Below, one piece after another: positions 33,390-33,912 of a stretch of 33,912 bases of DNA. The stretch comes from Wuchereria bancrofti (lineage: Eukaryota; Nematoda; Chromadorea; Rhabditida; Onchocercidae). The stretch is from contig SSBO01000007.1 in NCBI GenBank assembly GCA_005281725.1, positions 6,456,768 to 6,490,679 on the forward strand. Reading direction: 5' to 3'. The notes under the pieces were generated by a model. It worked only from the letters and a program-made list of their open reading frames with translations, was not told the origin of the DNA and ran no database searches. How positions within the stretch are numbered: position 1 is the stretch's first letter; every line of letters begins with the position of its first letter. Both the position numbers and the translations under genes were made by a program.

Positions 33390-33912
33390 TTTTACATGTT
33401 GAAACATGTGAGAATTATATTTGATCCAACGTATGGTGAACATTTCGAGCGTTCTATCCTAATTGTTCGTGAGTTTACCACGATCCAACATCAATGAAAA
33501 AAAAATGAAATTTGTCTCTATGAAAAAGGAATAACCTCAAAGAATATGGTGCTAGTTGCATACTTTTCTGGACAGACAAATTCAAGACCGATTGTTAGCA
33601 TTCAGGAATTGAATCAATGATCAAAAACTCAATTGCCTCCAAATTTATTAACTTGTCATTTCGACTGAATTGTCACCTTATGCCTCGAACAGGCAGTATG
33701 TTGTTCATCATATATGCTTCAACTTTGCAAACCAATCCGCAGAAAAACACATGTTCCTCATTCACCTTCGCTTCTCATCCGAAAGATTCTTGCAAATGAT
33801 AAAATCACAATCTTTGGTGACTTCGATACCAGAGTAAAAAAAAAACCTCTAAAGTCTGAAAAGGAATACTAAACAAACATGCTTTTGGAAATTGCAGTGA
33901 CAATGAGCGCCT
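33390..33912 (+). mobile_element. Degenerate LINE endonuclease (EEP) fragment, cut by the window end
   Basis: Across frame changes the plus strand follows the apurinic-type endonuclease domain of LINEs: ERSILIVREFTTIQ at about 33447-33488 (family form: RRTALIARELARY), a LYEKG...YFSGQ/FWTDK segment at about 33517-33580, LSFRLNCHL and FIIYAS at about 33655-33720 (family: LRLPL...ISAYAP), and ITIFGDFDTRV at about 33804-33836 (family: IILGDFNARV). Asn of the catalytic GDFN motif is replaced by Asp, and stops and frameshifts are present, so it is dead. It may belong to the same LINE family as the two reverse-transcriptase fragments but is not continuous with either. Confidence 0.75.

Overview
The window looks like nuclear DNA of a nematode. 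It is very AT-rich (strongest in about 1-19,000), full of ATT/AAT and GA/CT microsatellites, and its genes are split by introns of roughly 0.1-1.2 kb that mostly end in the nematode-type TTTTCAG/TTTACAG acceptor. No bacterial-style operons are present and no long open reading frame is itself a gene; real genes appear only when short exons with matching phases are joined by hand. I cannot name the species. The clade is an inference from splice sites and gene content.

Layout. 1-2,300: microsatellite and AT-rich DNA. 2,339-2,410: one tRNA-Asp(GUC) gene. 3,421-4,150: a dead LINE reverse-transcriptase fragment. 4,150-6,370: AT-rich DNA with several simple repeats. 6,376-21,417: a plus-strand cluster of four TSPO (translocator protein) loci. 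Copy A (6,770-9,799) and copy D (19,967-21,349) have complete, in-phase exon sets. Copy B (13,494-16,583) is recognisable in every exon but frameshifted. Copy C (17,183-18,427) is heavily decayed and has lost some introns. 22,670-27,118: the survival motor neuron gene smn-1 on the plus strand (Gemin2-binding helix, basic segment, Tudor domain, short proline run, YG box). 27,836-28,844: a SERF/4F5 family gene on the minus strand, convergent with smn-1. 28,900-33,912: repeat-rich DNA with a six-unit 55-bp tandem array, a broken env-like retroelement fragment with an LTR-like tail, a second LINE reverse-transcriptase fragment in inverted orientation, and a LINE endonuclease fragment that runs to the window edge.

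How it fits together. TSPO is a mitochondrial outer-membrane protein, SMN assembles spliceosomal snRNPs, and SERF modifies protein aggregation. They do not form a pathway, but their linkage is notable: TSPO and smn-1 lie close together in C. elegans (from memory, C41G7.3 and C41G7.1), and SMN1 and SERF1A are neighbours at human 5q13. The TSPO array shows duplication and decay at several stages, including a triplicated 3' splice site in copy A. The two similar LINE fragments lie at opposite ends of the gene cluster in opposite orientations. An NN gap inside an almost exact duplication at 6,376-6,910 is probably an assembly artefact affecting exon 1 of TSPO copy A.
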